Origin: Gottfriedia acidiceleris
Lineage (GTDB): Bacteria > Bacillota > Bacilli > Bacillales > Bacillaceae_G
NCBI RefSeq assembly: GCF_004138285.1
Contig: NZ_SCFN01000004.1
Span: 310,001 to 374,000 of the forward strand
Length of the DNA stretch: 64,000 nt
Direction of reading: 5' to 3'
How positions within the stretch are numbered: the first letter of the stretch is position 1; every line of letters starts with the position of its first letter. Positions 1-7,756 of this stretch are shown here, piece after piece. The position numbers and the translations under genes are program-made. The notes below the pieces were generated by a model. The model searched no databases, had not been told where the DNA came from, and saw only the letters and a program-made list of their open reading frames with translations.

Positions 1-490
1 AATAAAGTCTGAATTCTACATTTCTATTCGTTGGAATATTTACATAGTTAACAGTTTCAATTCCTTGTTCAGGATAAGAGAAATGCCATTTCCAGTTTGA
101 AGAACTTGCATAAATAACAAGTGGTTTATCATTTTCATGACCTTTTGGTACACTTTCAACTGCATTTGTTGTTTTAACAGTTACTACTGATAAAACTGCA
201 ACAATAATTATTGGGATGACAGTCCAAATAATTTCTAGTGTTTTACTTCCTTCTTCATGAGGAGGTTCGTAATCTTTTGGAAGTTTACTAGCACGATATT
301 TATATAGAATAACAATATAAAGAATGTAAACTACTAGTAAAACTCCTAACATCATCAACATCGAGAAGATAATCGTATCCGCTTGCGTTTTAGCAACAGG
401 ACCCTTAGGATCAAGTACTGTAATCTTGTCACAAGCACCCATTACTAATGCAACCAGCATGATCATCATGCCCATTAGAAATTTTTTCAT
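1..490 (-). CDS. qoxA: Quinol oxidase subunit II (QoxA), 3' part cut off by window edge
   Basis: Subunit II of the cytochrome aa3-type menaquinol oxidase of the plasma membrane, which passes electrons from menaquinol to the haem-copper site. The visible 163 residues start with a lipoprotein signal (lipobox MGAC, then DKITVLDPKGP as in Bacillus QoxA). Two membrane helices follow (about residues 42-65 and 88-107), then the start of the cupredoxin domain with WKWHFSYPEQGIETVNYVN. The start at 490 is preceded by GGAAGGAAG. The quinol type rather than the cytochrome c type is favoured by the close match to QoxA; the region that would show loss of the CuA ligands lies outside the window. qoxBCD presumably follow to the left. 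Confidence 0.93.
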   Translation of the reverse strand, partial: MKKFLMGMMIMLVALVMGACDKITVLDPKGPVAKTQADTIIFSMLMMLGVLLVVYILYIVILYKYRASKLPKDYEPPHEEGSKTLEIIWTVIPIIIVAVLSVVTVKTTNAVESVPKGHENDKPLVIYASSSNWKWHFSYPEQGIETVNYVNIPTNRNVEFRLY

Positions 491-667
491 TTCGCTCTTC
501 CTTCCTATAACGTAAGTAAAAGTTCAAAATAGTTTTTTTGAATTATTTCTTAGATAAGTATTTTTATAAATTGTCACTAAAATGACAAACAATGTCCACA
601 GTTATAGTAAGATACTTTAATTAAAAAAACAAACAATTAATTTCCATTTTGAAGGGAAAAAAAGAGT

Positions 668-810
668 GTTCACATTTTAGACATATTTAAAAATATGTTT
701 TTTTCTAAAAAACCTATATCTATCAATGGTTGAACACGATTGCTCACTTATTCACAACGTTCACATTTTAGACAAATATTAGATTTTGATTAACTTTTTG
801 TTCACATTTT
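668..810. promoter_or_regulatory. Repeated GTTCACATTTT motifs upstream of qoxA
   Basis: A 16-base motif, GTTCACATTTTAGACA, occurs exactly at 668-683 and again at 759-774. A shorter copy GTTCACATTTT lies at 800-810, and an ATTCACAAC sits next to the second copy (750-758). Read on the qoxA strand these are AAAATGTGAAC and GTTGTGAAT. The latter resembles the TTTGTGAAT-type site of the respiration regulator ResD. The position 180-320 bases upstream of qoxA suggests regulator binding sites; the regulator's identity is inference. Confidence 0.4.
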
Positions 811-882
811 CGCAACTTACATATTAGTAAATTAGTATAATAATTTTTATGAAATTTTACAAAATAATCTGTATTTTCGCAC

Positions 883-910
883 AAAAAAATAACGCAGAAT
901 GATCTGCGTC
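883..910 (-). terminator. Rho-independent terminator of the small RNA
   Basis: The stem ACGCAGA/TCTGCGT (892-898 with 903-909) has a 4-base loop and is followed on the minus strand by TTATTTTTTT. It ends the candidate small RNA and would also stop read-through from the hydrolase gene before qoxA. Confidence 0.85.
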
Positions 911-1079
911 AAAAACAGGGTTATTAATTTGGTGAAGAGAAAAACTACTGTCCTAGCGCGTTCTTCTCTTCTTTAGGGTTGGGGGGGTTCTAGGGTCGCA
1001 TTCCACATTTTACTTTTTAATGTGCATACAAACTAAGAACTAAGAAAAACAATGACTTATTTCTTAAACTTCTTTTATT
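883..1079 (-). ncRNA. Candidate Fur-regulated C-rich small RNA (FsrA-like in design)
   Basis: About 197 bases without a convincing coding sequence lie between a strong sigma-A promoter and a strong terminator. The RNA would hold a hairpin CACATT/AATGTG (about 1004-1025). Next comes an unpaired C-rich stretch with CCC, CCCCCCC and CCC (975-995), then a long hairpin GAAGAGAA/TTCTCTTC, then the terminator hairpin. A near-perfect Fur box overlaps the promoter. FsrA of Bacillus subtilis is a Fur-repressed RNA that uses C-rich loops to block ribosome sites of iron-protein mRNAs; the resemblance here is in design only, not proven homology. The only ORF seen is about 11 codons and runs through the C-run. 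Confidence 0.6.
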
Positions 1080-1085
1080 AATCCT

Positions 1086-1114
1086 AGAATACCATAATTG
1101 AAAATGATTATCAA
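1086..1114 (-). promoter_or_regulatory. Sigma-A promoter with overlapping Fur box
   Basis: On the minus strand -35 TTGATA (1109-1114), a 17-base spacer, and -10 TATTCT (1086-1091). TGAAAATGATTATCA at 1099-1113 matches the 7-1-7 Fur consensus TGATAATnATTATCA at all but one position, so Fur-Fe would cover the -35 and spacer. Confidence 0.75.
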
Positions 1115-1165
1115 TACCAATTGTTGGTTTTTTATCATCCACAGAAATATTCTAATACCAAATGA

Positions 1166-1855
1166 TCAAGATAATATGTTCAGTAAGAACTGTGCAATCA
1201 AAGCTGGATTTTCAATATTAGGAATATGTCCTGCTTTCAAATTATGAATTGTCATCCCTCTTTCCTTTGCACGCTCTACTGATCGAAAAATTCCATAGTA
1301 AAATGGATTTTGTTCTTTTTCTGTACAGTTTATATAGGAAGTCTTAATATTGTTTAACTCCTTATTTTTAAGGTTAAGCGGAGTTTTAAAACATTTGTGA
1401 GGATGATCAGTTAGACGATGATCATATCTGTCTTCTTCTACAACAGGAACTTTCCACCCATCACCTTTTGTATCAATCAATCGCTGAATAAAATTTGCTA
1501 TTTCATCTGGAAACAAATTAACAACTGCTTCACCGTCATTTAATAACATTGCATCTAAATAGATAACTTCATCAATTAATTCTGGAATTAGATCAACTAC
1601 TCCTGATGCTACTGCACCACCATAGCTATGACCAATCAGAACAATATTATGTAAATTTTCATAATTAATCACATTAACAATGTCATTTATTGCTGTGTTT
1701 AAATCAACTTCTTTATTCGCTAAATGAAACCTTTCTCCGCAACCAGTCATTGTAGGTGTATATACTGTATGCCCCTCTTTTTCTAATAATATTTTTACCT
1801 CTTTCCATGCCCAGCCCCCTGAACTCATTCCGTGACAGATAACGATTGTTTTCAT
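1166..1855 (-). CDS. Alpha/beta hydrolase (esterase type)
   Basis: A cytoplasmic alpha/beta hydrolase of 229 residues. CHGM near residue 8 gives the oxyanion-hole region. GHSYGG gives the nucleophile Ser77, and AGHIPNIENP near the C-terminus gives the catalytic His. The overall pattern resembles the EstC/salicylate-esterase/pyrethroid-hydrolase group, which cleaves small esters. The substrate is unknown. There is no signal peptide. The start is supported by AAAGGTG upstream. No terminator directly follows; transcription may run to the hairpin at 883-910. Confidence 0.8.
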   Translation of the reverse strand: MKTIVICHGMSSGGWAWKEVKILLEKEGHTVYTPTMTGCGERFHLANKEVDLNTAINDIVNVINYENLHNIVLIGHSYGGAVASGVVDLIPELIDEVIYLDAMLLNDGEAVVNLFPDEIANFIQRLIDTKGDGWKVPVVEEDRYDHRLTDHPHKCFKTPLNLKNKELNNIKTSYINCTEKEQNPFYYGIFRSVERAKERGMTIHNLKAGHIPNIENPALIAQFLLNILS

Positions 1856-2016
1856 CTATTTCACCTTTTCACATTTTTTTGATCTTTGTGTTTTTTATAC
1901 AAAGCCAAATAAATATATTCCATGTAAACGTGGTAAATCCCTATATAGTAAAAATTAAACTCATTTAATTTTCAAAGTAATTTAAGTTATAATTGTAGAA
2001 AAAAGGTGGGACATTT

Positions 2017-2346
2017 ATGCCTCAATTATTAATTAAAGGGATTTCAACTGATGATATTTGCAAAATTAGTAAGCCATTAATCGAAGAACTCGCAGTGGTT
2101 TGTGAATGTGGAACTGATAATTTTACGATTGATTGTATCCATTCAACTTCAATTTTTAATGGTGAAATTGTAGAAAGCTTTCCATTTATTGAAGTAAAGT
2201 GGTTTGAACGTGGCGATGAAACTAGAGATCGTTTCGCAGCTACAATCGAAAAACATATTAACACATTGAATATTCCTGAATTTGAAATTGCTTTTATTAC
2301 ATATCAAGAAGATTGTTATTATATAAATGGAAAGAGATTTTCGTAA
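2017..2346 (+). CDS. DUF1904 family protein
   Basis: A 109-residue cytoplasmic protein starting MPQLLIKGIS, the form typical of DUF1904, which has a tautomerase-like fold with Pro2 exposed after Met removal. Typical elements are KPLIEELA and the FIEVKWFERG strand. No enzyme activity has been settled for this family. The gene stands alone, with AAAGGTGGG upstream and a strong terminator directly after it. Confidence 0.82.
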   Translation: MPQLLIKGISTDDICKISKPLIEELAVVCECGTDNFTIDCIHSTSIFNGEIVESFPFIEVKWFERGDETRDRFAATIEKHINTLNIPEFEIAFITYQEDCYYINGKRFS

Positions 2347-2367
2347 TTGATATTTCAAAATAATTTC

Positions 2368-2399
2368 GGCCAGCATAACAGCTGGCCATTTTTTTTTTT
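2368..2399 (+). terminator. Terminator after the DUF1904 gene
   Basis: GGCCAGC/GCTGGCC stem with a 6-base loop, followed by a run of 11 T. Confidence 0.92.
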
Positions 2400-2539
2400 G
2401 AAAGTTGAATTTTCTGAGGCAACTGTACCTATAGGACGATGTCATTTCAGGACATTTCAACTATGTGGACAAATATACAAACTAAAAAAAATGGTCTACT
2501 AACTAAGTACGAGATTACTAAAATTGAATATTAATATAT

Positions 2540-2578
2540 TAATCGGACAAGTAGGTGACGAAAAAATACTACCGATTA
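2540..2578 (+). promoter_or_regulatory. Leader hairpin before the ArsB-like gene
   Basis: TAATCGG (2540-2546) pairs with CCGATTA (2572-2578), with an inner GTAG/CTAC pairing. It ends just before the ribosome site GAAAGGTG, so it could control translation or act as an operator. Function is unknown. Confidence 0.3.
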
Positions 2579-2595
2579 GAGAAAGGTGAATAAAA

Positions 2596-3954
2596 ATGAA
2601 TTTTGAAATTGCAATGACAGCATTTATTTTCATTATGACAATGGCTGTCATATTTTGGAGACCTAAAGGAATTCATGAAGCATGGCCCGCTTCAATTGGG
2701 GCGGTATTAATTCTAATAACTGGAATTGTAAGTCGCCATGACCTACTTGACATCCTTAGCAAAATCGGTGGAGCCTCCATAACAATTATAGCAACAATTG
2801 TTATGGCTGTTATTTTAGAAAGCTTTGGATTTTTTCACTGGTCCGCAGCACGACTAGTAACATTAGCGAAAGGTTCAAGTTATCGATTATATTGGTATAT
2901 ACAATTACTATGTTTTTTAATGACACTACTTTTTAATAATGATGGTAGCATCCTCATTACTACACCTATATTAATTATTCTTTTAAAAAATCTCCGCCTG
3001 AAACCACATCAACAAATACCATACCTTTTATCTGGTGCATTAATTGCTACAGCTTCGAGTGCTCCAATCGGCGTAAGTAATATCGTAAATCTAATAGGAT
3101 TAAAAATCGTTCATATGCCACTATATATGCAACCCTTAATGATGTTTGTACCCACAATGTTAGGCTTAATATTTATGTCGTTCATGATGTATTTCGTACT
3201 AAAGAGTAAACTTCCAGAAGTTTTACCTGCCTCAACGAATGACATTGAAGAATCTTTTTTCATCAAAAATTTTCATCCATTAAAAAGTAAAATCTCTGTT
3301 GAAACAAAAAGAAAAAGAACAAAGTTTATGCTTAAAATTCTAACTTTCGTTTTTGTTATGAGATGCTTACTGTTTGTTGCATCCTTTCTTTCAATTCCAA
3401 TTGAAATTGTTGCAGTAATAGGTTCACTTATTTTACTTATATGGAGATGGTACCATTTAAGAACAAACCCTGTAGATATCTTAAAAAAGACACCATGGCA
3501 AATTCTTTTGTTTGCTTTCTCTATGTATGTAATTATTTTCGGGCTTCATAATGCTGGTCTAACTGAATTTCTTGTTAAAGAAATGGAACCAATAGTTAAT
3601 CAAGGACTTTTTAACGCAACCTTGGTTATGGGTGGATTAGTAAGTTTATTATCAAATTTATTTAATAACCACCCTGCTCTTATGATTGGCACAATCAGTT
3701 TAACTGAAATGGGGCTAGATCCAGTAACATTAAAAGCAATCTATCTTGCAAATATAATTGGTAGTGATATTGGCTCTTTGTTATTACCGATTGGAACATT
3801 AGCGTCTTTAATTTGGATGCACATTTTAAAAGAAAATAAAATTAAAGTAAAATGGAAAGATTATTTAAGCGTTACAATAATTGTTATCCCATTAACAACA
3901 ATTATTACATTAGTATTATTATTTTATTGGATACAATTATTTTTTGCTCATTAA
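2596..3954 (+). CDS. ArsB/NhaD-type ion transporter (possible arsenite efflux or relative)
   Basis: A 452-residue membrane protein with about 10-11 helices, of the ion transporter superfamily that includes ArsB, NhaD and citrate carriers. The opening (IFWRPKGIHEAWPASIGA) and the central NNDGSILITTPI loop are like ArsB, which exports arsenite or antimonite. The second half carries the mirrored LFNNHPALMIG loop, showing the internal duplication. No arsR, arsC or arsD lies beside it, so the arsenic role is uncertain. In B. subtilis the relative ywrK also sits beside the coat-related ywrJ, and the same pairing is seen here with the next gene 22 bases downstream. Confidence 0.72.
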   Translation: MNFEIAMTAFIFIMTMAVIFWRPKGIHEAWPASIGAVLILITGIVSRHDLLDILSKIGGASITIIATIVMAVILESFGFFHWSAARLVTLAKGSSYRLYWYIQLLCFLMTLLFNNDGSILITTPILIILLKNLRLKPHQQIPYLLSGALIATASSAPIGVSNIVNLIGLKIVHMPLYMQPLMMFVPTMLGLIFMSFMMYFVLKSKLPEVLPASTNDIEESFFIKNFHPLKSKISVETKRKRTKFMLKILTFVFVMRCLLFVASFLSIPIEIVAVIGSLILLIWRWYHLRTNPVDILKKTPWQILLFAFSMYVIIFGLHNAGLTEFLVKEMEPIVNQGLFNATLVMGGLVSLLSNLFNNHPALMIGTISLTEMGLDPVTLKAIYLANIIGSDIGSLLLPIGTLASLIWMHILKENKIKVKWKDYLSVTIIVIPLTTIITLVLLFYWIQLFFAH

Positions 3955-3976
3955 TTACCTATAGGAGGAGATTAAA

Positions 3977-4642
3977 GTGAGTGATGTATCTACATTGCTT
4001 GGAGAACAAGTCTCAGTAAGATTATCTGGAGATGTCATATTCGAAGGAATTCTTACCGATTTAGGACAAGATATTTTAGTGCTTTTTAACGGCATAAAAT
4101 ATTATTATATCCCTTGGATGCATATCCATATGGTATATCAAGATAATGATTTGAAAGAAAAAATAAAAAACCCTATTGAACCATCCATTAGTCAGGAAAT
4201 GGAGACAATTTCTTATCGTAAAATTTTACTAAATGCAAAAGGTATATTTTCAGAAATCTATGTAACTGGTAATATAACTTTTCATGGCTATGTTATGAAC
4301 GTACTAAGTGATTATTTAGTTTTTTACTCACCTGTATTTCATACAATGTATATTTCTTTATCACATTTAAAATGGATCACACCATATAACCATAAAATTA
4401 TTCCGTATAATTTAAATGATGAGTCTTTCGTCGTTCATCCATCTACTACTCCTTTACACAGATCTTTAGAAACTCAACTAAAAAAAGAAATTGGAAAGCT
4501 TGTTATTTTTGATGGTGGAACAGATCCAATGAAAATTGGGCTTTTAAATAAAGTAGATAATAATCAATTAGAACTTTCCGTTGCGAGTGGACAAAATGTT
4601 TATCTAAAACTAGGACATATAAAATCTGTACACTTACCTTAG
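3977..4642 (+). CDS. CotB/YwrJ-like spore coat protein
   Basis: A 221-residue protein built from three related segments of about 50 residues (roughly 1-55, 65-120 and 150-221). Each holds a strand pattern like VSVRLSGDVIFEGILTDL, and two end in a HIKSV- or HLKWI-type helix. This is the repeated small beta-barrel module seen in the N-terminal part of Bacillus CotB. It lacks the Ser-rich tail of CotB and is closest in size to YwrJ. GTG start with a strong AGGAGGAG upstream. Likely co-transcribed with the transporter; a spore-coat role is inferred from the family. Confidence 0.65.
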   Translation: MSDVSTLLGEQVSVRLSGDVIFEGILTDLGQDILVLFNGIKYYYIPWMHIHMVYQDNDLKEKIKNPIEPSISQEMETISYRKILLNAKGIFSEIYVTGNITFHGYVMNVLSDYLVFYSPVFHTMYISLSHLKWITPYNHKIIPYNLNDESFVVHPSTTPLHRSLETQLKKEIGKLVIFDGGTDPMKIGLLNKVDNNQLELSVASGQNVYLKLGHIKSVHLP

Positions 4643-4650
4643 CTGGATAC

Positions 4651-4690
4651 AACCTTTGATACAAAATGTATTTAAAGGTTTTTTTTTTTT
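4651..4690 (+). terminator. Terminator after the CotB-like gene
   Basis: AACCTTT/AAAGGTT stem with a T-run from 4679 to 4690. Confidence 0.85.
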
Positions 4691-4720
4691 GATTAAAAAG
4701 CAAATTCTAATGCGTCTTTA

Positions 4721-4751
4721 GGAAAAAAAGCCCCATGCAATGCTTGGGGCT
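4721..4751 (-). terminator. Terminator of the ECF sigma operon
   Basis: AGCCCCA/TGGGGCT stem (4729-4735 with 4745-4751), followed on the minus strand by a run of T. Confidence 0.88.
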
Positions 4752-4760
4752 CTTAATCTA

Positions 4761-5972
4761 CTAATCTTTATTTACGTAAATTGATCCATTCCTCGTTTTT
4801 AAATTAAGTTGATGTTCGCCACTTCCAACGATTGCCTTATTTGTATGATTTTCATCTTTATTTTTCATTTCCCATCCAATATTCCCACTAAAACTACCAT
4901 CATTTGTTTCCGCATTGATCGCTAGATTATTATCCTTTAGTAGGTCGATTTGAATTTCACCATCATCAGAAGAAATTTTACTATTACCATTTAATAATGC
5001 ATCCTCAACATTAATTGCACCATTATTTGTTTTTGCGTTAATTTTTCCTTTATAATCACTTAAGCTGATTTCTCCATCATAAGTCGTTATTTCACTTGTT
5101 CCTTCTATATTTGCATGTTCAATCGAAATGCTACCATCTCTTGTAGTGGAATTTAAATAACCAGAAATATTTTTGATTGTGATTTCACCATCATTCGTTG
5201 CAATTTCACTATCACTTTTTAAATTTGCATTCGTTAAGCTGATCGAACCATTTCTGGTTTTTGCAATTAAGTTTCCAGTTATATTCTCAATATTGATTTG
5301 ACCGTCATTTGAATTTATTACTGTTTTATTGTCTTTATTTGATACATTTACAGAGCCATTTTTTACGTTTATATTCGCTAAAATGCTTTTAGGCAAATCA
5401 ATATTTAGCTGCGATGTATCATTATCAAAGTGAAAAATCTGACTGTCATCATTACGAATCTCGATAATCATTTTATTACCAAGTGTTTTTACTGAATAAT
5501 AGTCTGATACTTTTTCACTGTCTTTTTTATCACGATCCGGAACTCTTATATTACCATTTACGTTTATCGCACTAGAATCAGTTCCATTTACACTAATTTC
5601 ACTATTATTAGCTTTAATCATAACTTCATTAATTGACGAAGATAACGTTTTTGAATCATTTATTTCAATATTTTTAGATTTGAATGTATAACCAATTTCT
5701 TTGACAAACAGTTGACCAATACTAAATAGTATTGAAACAACCATCATTAATATAAGTAAAAAAATACTAAATCCATGAAAACGAAGTGAGTCTTCTTTTC
5801 TTACTAAATGGAATAGTAATATTTCAATTCCTAATAAAATACAAGCAACTGGCCATGCACTAATTAGAATCTTCGAATAAGGAATTGAAATAAAATTTTG
5901 TAGAAACCATAGTAAACCAATTGCGATTAATAGAATGCCCGCTGTTATAGTGCCAACCTTCCAATTTTTCAT
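4761..5972 (-). CDS. Membrane-anchored DUF4097 beta-solenoid protein
   Basis: 403 residues. Three membrane helices fill about residues 8-92 (a LiaF/DUF5668-like region). A DUF4097 beta-solenoid then fills the rest and is probably displayed outside. Residues about 220-372 are four clear 38-residue repeats. Each has a (N/Y/D)DG turn (222, 260, 298, 336) and a second (R/N)(N/D)G turn about 18-20 residues later (240, 278, 316, 357), so each turn is about 19 residues. Last gene of the sigma operon; its start overlaps the preceding gene by 4 bases. A role as envelope-stress sensor or scaffold is inference from DUF4097 proteins such as YvlB and LiaG. Confidence 0.78.
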   Translation of the reverse strand: MKNWKVGTITAGILLIAIGLLWFLQNFISIPYSKILISAWPVACILLGIEILLFHLVRKEDSLRFHGFSIFLLILMMVVSILFSIGQLFVKEIGYTFKSKNIEINDSKTLSSSINEVMIKANNSEISVNGTDSSAINVNGNIRVPDRDKKDSEKVSDYYSVKTLGNKMIIEIRNDDSQIFHFDNDTSQLNIDLPKSILANINVKNGSVNVSNKDNKTVINSNDGQINIENITGNLIAKTRNGSISLTNANLKSDSEIATNDGEITIKNISGYLNSTTRDGSISIEHANIEGTSEITTYDGEISLSDYKGKINAKTNNGAINVEDALLNGNSKISSDDGEIQIDLLKDNNLAINAETNDGSFSGNIGWEMKNKDENHTNKAIVGSGEHQLNLKTRNGSIYVNKD

Positions 5973-6439
5973 ACTTCTTTTTTCGACTTTCCAGTTAATA
6001 ATTTAATACCAAGTCCGACAAAAACAATACTGATTAGTAAATTTTGTACTAAATTATAGTCTATAAAGATATTGTAATGTCTTGAAATATAATCAGATGC
6101 GTTCTCTAATAAAGATAAGCAACCAAAACCGATTAATACCCAACCAATTAAAAACTTATTAAATTTAAATTGATGATTTACAATTGGCTTATCTACCAAT
6201 TCAATGTCCTCACGATATTTACTATGATATTGAAGTGCATCAAAGTAGCTATAAAATACGATGACTGGTATAAAAAATCCAAAGCTTGAAATTAAATGTG
6301 TTAAAAATACTGTACCGAAAAATAACAGCATAAACTGCAATCCTCGACTCATTAATCCTAAATAAAAATGGCCAAGACCAGGTAAGATTGATAATAAATA
6401 AACCAATTTTTTTCGTTTTTTCAAAGTTTGTACCTCCAT
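5969..6439 (-). CDS. Small multi-pass membrane protein of the sigma operon
   Basis: 156 residues with about four or five hydrophobic segments, and a basic N-terminus (KKRKK) followed by LLSILPGLGHFYLG. That motif occurs in many small Bacillus membrane proteins related to TM2 domains. The second half (about residues 96-150) resembles the first helices of the downstream DUF4097 gene product. Its start overlaps the stop of the anti-sigma gene, so translation is coupled. Function unknown. Confidence 0.6.
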   Translation of the reverse strand: MEVQTLKKRKKLVYLLSILPGLGHFYLGLMSRGLQFMLLFFGTVFLTHLISSFGFFIPVIVFYSYFDALQYHSKYREDIELVDKPIVNHQFKFNKFLIGWVLIGFGCLSLLENASDYISRHYNIFIDYNLVQNLLISIVFVGLGIKLLTGKSKKEV

Positions 6440-6900
6440 TATTTTTTATTTCCTTTCAAAATTTTGGGAATTGGAATTGATAGTTTAATTTTTTCACTTT
6501 TTTCAATTAACGAAGACGTCTGATCAATCGTTTGTACAACGTGACGATTTGAATTTGTAATACGTTCAGTTAATTGAAATTGGAAGAATAAAAATGTTGC
6601 TGCAGCAGCCAATACTAAATGGATTAAGCGAACTTTTTTTGAATTAGTTTTAGATTTTTTTTCATACGTTTTTTCCGAAAACTGTATTGATTCTGTTTGT
6701 TTCATTATTTCGTTCACTAGCTCATCTGAAAAATGGAAATCAGTTGGATTCATCCATTCATTGTCTAATTCATTAAGAAGTTCGAGTTCCGCCTGGCATG
6801 AGATACATTCATTTAAGTGCTGTTCAAGCAAAAGAGATTCTTTATTTGAAAGCTTCTTTTGTTGATACGATAATAGTTGGTCAGAAGTTAAATGTTTCAA
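6439..6900 (-). CDS. Anti-sigma factor with zinc-binding domain
   Basis: 153 residues. The N-terminal zinc anti-sigma domain shows the HxxxCxxC signature as H28-LNE-C32-IS-C35. A single membrane helix lies at about 92-108 (LIHLVLAAAATFLFF), and a short tail faces the outside. It should hold the ECF sigma factor inactive at the membrane until an envelope signal. The gene overlaps the sigma gene by 4 bases, the usual layout for a cognate pair. Confidence 0.88.
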   Translation of the reverse strand: MKHLTSDQLLSYQQKKLSNKESLLLEQHLNECISCQAELELLNELDNEWMNPTDFHFSDELVNEIMKQTESIQFSEKTYEKKSKTNSKKVRLIHLVLAAAATFLFFQFQLTERITNSNRHVVQTIDQTSSLIEKSEKIKLSIPIPKILKGNKK

Positions 6901-7445
6901 ATGATCCCTCCTTTATGCTTGTCTTTAATTAATCGTTTAGCTCGATATAAACGTGATTCTACAGTTTTAACGGCTACATTTAATTTCAAAGCTATTTCCC
7001 CATAGGTAAGTTCTTCAAAATAATATAATTTCAATACATCGCTATATGCCTGTGGTAATTCAATTAAATATGAATGAATAAGTTCTTTATCAATTGTTTT
7101 TATTAAAGCTTCTTCAGGTGATAATAAATTCTCTTCTGGTAAAGTAGAAAGTAATTCACTAGTTTCATTTTCCAATTGTTTAACTTGTTTTCTTTTAAAA
7201 TCAATTGCTTTATTCATTGTAATTCGATAAATCCATGTGGCCAAACTTGATTCCCCGTTAAAGTTTTCGAGAGAACGATACAATTGGAGAAAGACTTCTT
7301 GCGAAATATCTTCAGCATCCTTTTGGTTATTTGAAACTTTCAGTGCTACTGCAAATACCTTTGATTGGTATATTACTATTAATTCCTTAAATAGTTGATG
7401 ATTCCCCTTTACTATATTCCTTACTATTTGTTCATCCGACTCCAT
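6897..7445 (-). CDS. ECF-type RNA polymerase sigma factor
   Basis: 182 residues. Region 2 covers about residues 20-90, with DAEDISQEVFLQLYRSL and the -10 recognition helix FNGESSLATWIYRITMNKA. Region 4 covers about 120-175, with the helix-turn-helix YGEIALKLNVAVKTVESRLY. Regions 3 and 1.1 are absent, as usual for ECF factors. The start has GAGGTGAT in front. Heads a four-gene operon with its anti-sigma and two membrane proteins; I cannot assign it to a named Bacillus sigma (SigW, X, M, V, Y, YlaC). Confidence 0.9.
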   Translation of the reverse strand: MESDEQIVRNIVKGNHQLFKELIVIYQSKVFAVALKVSNNQKDAEDISQEVFLQLYRSLENFNGESSLATWIYRITMNKAIDFKRKQVKQLENETSELLSTLPEENLLSPEEALIKTIDKELIHSYLIELPQAYSDVLKLYYFEELTYGEIALKLNVAVKTVESRLYRAKRLIKDKHKGGII

Positions 7446-7475
7446 TGCATCACCTCGCTTCCTCTTCCATAACTT

Positions 7476-7504
7476 TAGACGAAGACAAATTTAAAAACCC
7501 TGCA
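7476..7504 (-). promoter_or_regulatory. Possible autoregulated ECF promoter
   Basis: CGTCTA (7476-7481) fits the -10 CGTC of Bacillus ECF promoters. TGCAGGG lies 16 bases upstream (7498-7504), but it does not fit the usual AAC -35 core well. Tentative. Confidence 0.3.
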
Positions 7505-7571
7505 AAAAAAATAAAGTTTTTTAAAAAAGTTTTTTAAAACAATCTTTCTTACTCAAATAAAAGAAGAATAC

Positions 7572-7612
7572 TTGATTTCCACTACAGGTTGCCTGCTTTC
7601 CATATAACGTGA
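7572..7612. repeat. Decayed copy of a dispersed Bacillaceae repeat
   Basis: TTGATTTCCACTACAGG followed 7 bases later by CTTTCCAT repeats the beginning of the element at 47462-47600. Only about 40 bases survive here. Confidence 0.5.
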
Positions 7613-7696
7613 CCTGATTACCCCAAATAAAATAAAAACTAATACATTAGTTAGAATATAGTTTGTGAGTAATACACTTATTTAATGAATAAACAA

Positions 7697-7724
7697 CAAA
7701 AAAAGCTTGGAAAAACCAAGCTTT
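7697..7724 (-). terminator. Terminator after the CapA-like gene
   Basis: AAAGCTTGG/CCAAGCTTT stem with a 5-base loop, followed on the minus strand by a T-run. Confidence 0.88.
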
Positions 7725-7756
7725 CAATGTTTAGTATAAAGCCAACATTTTAGACT

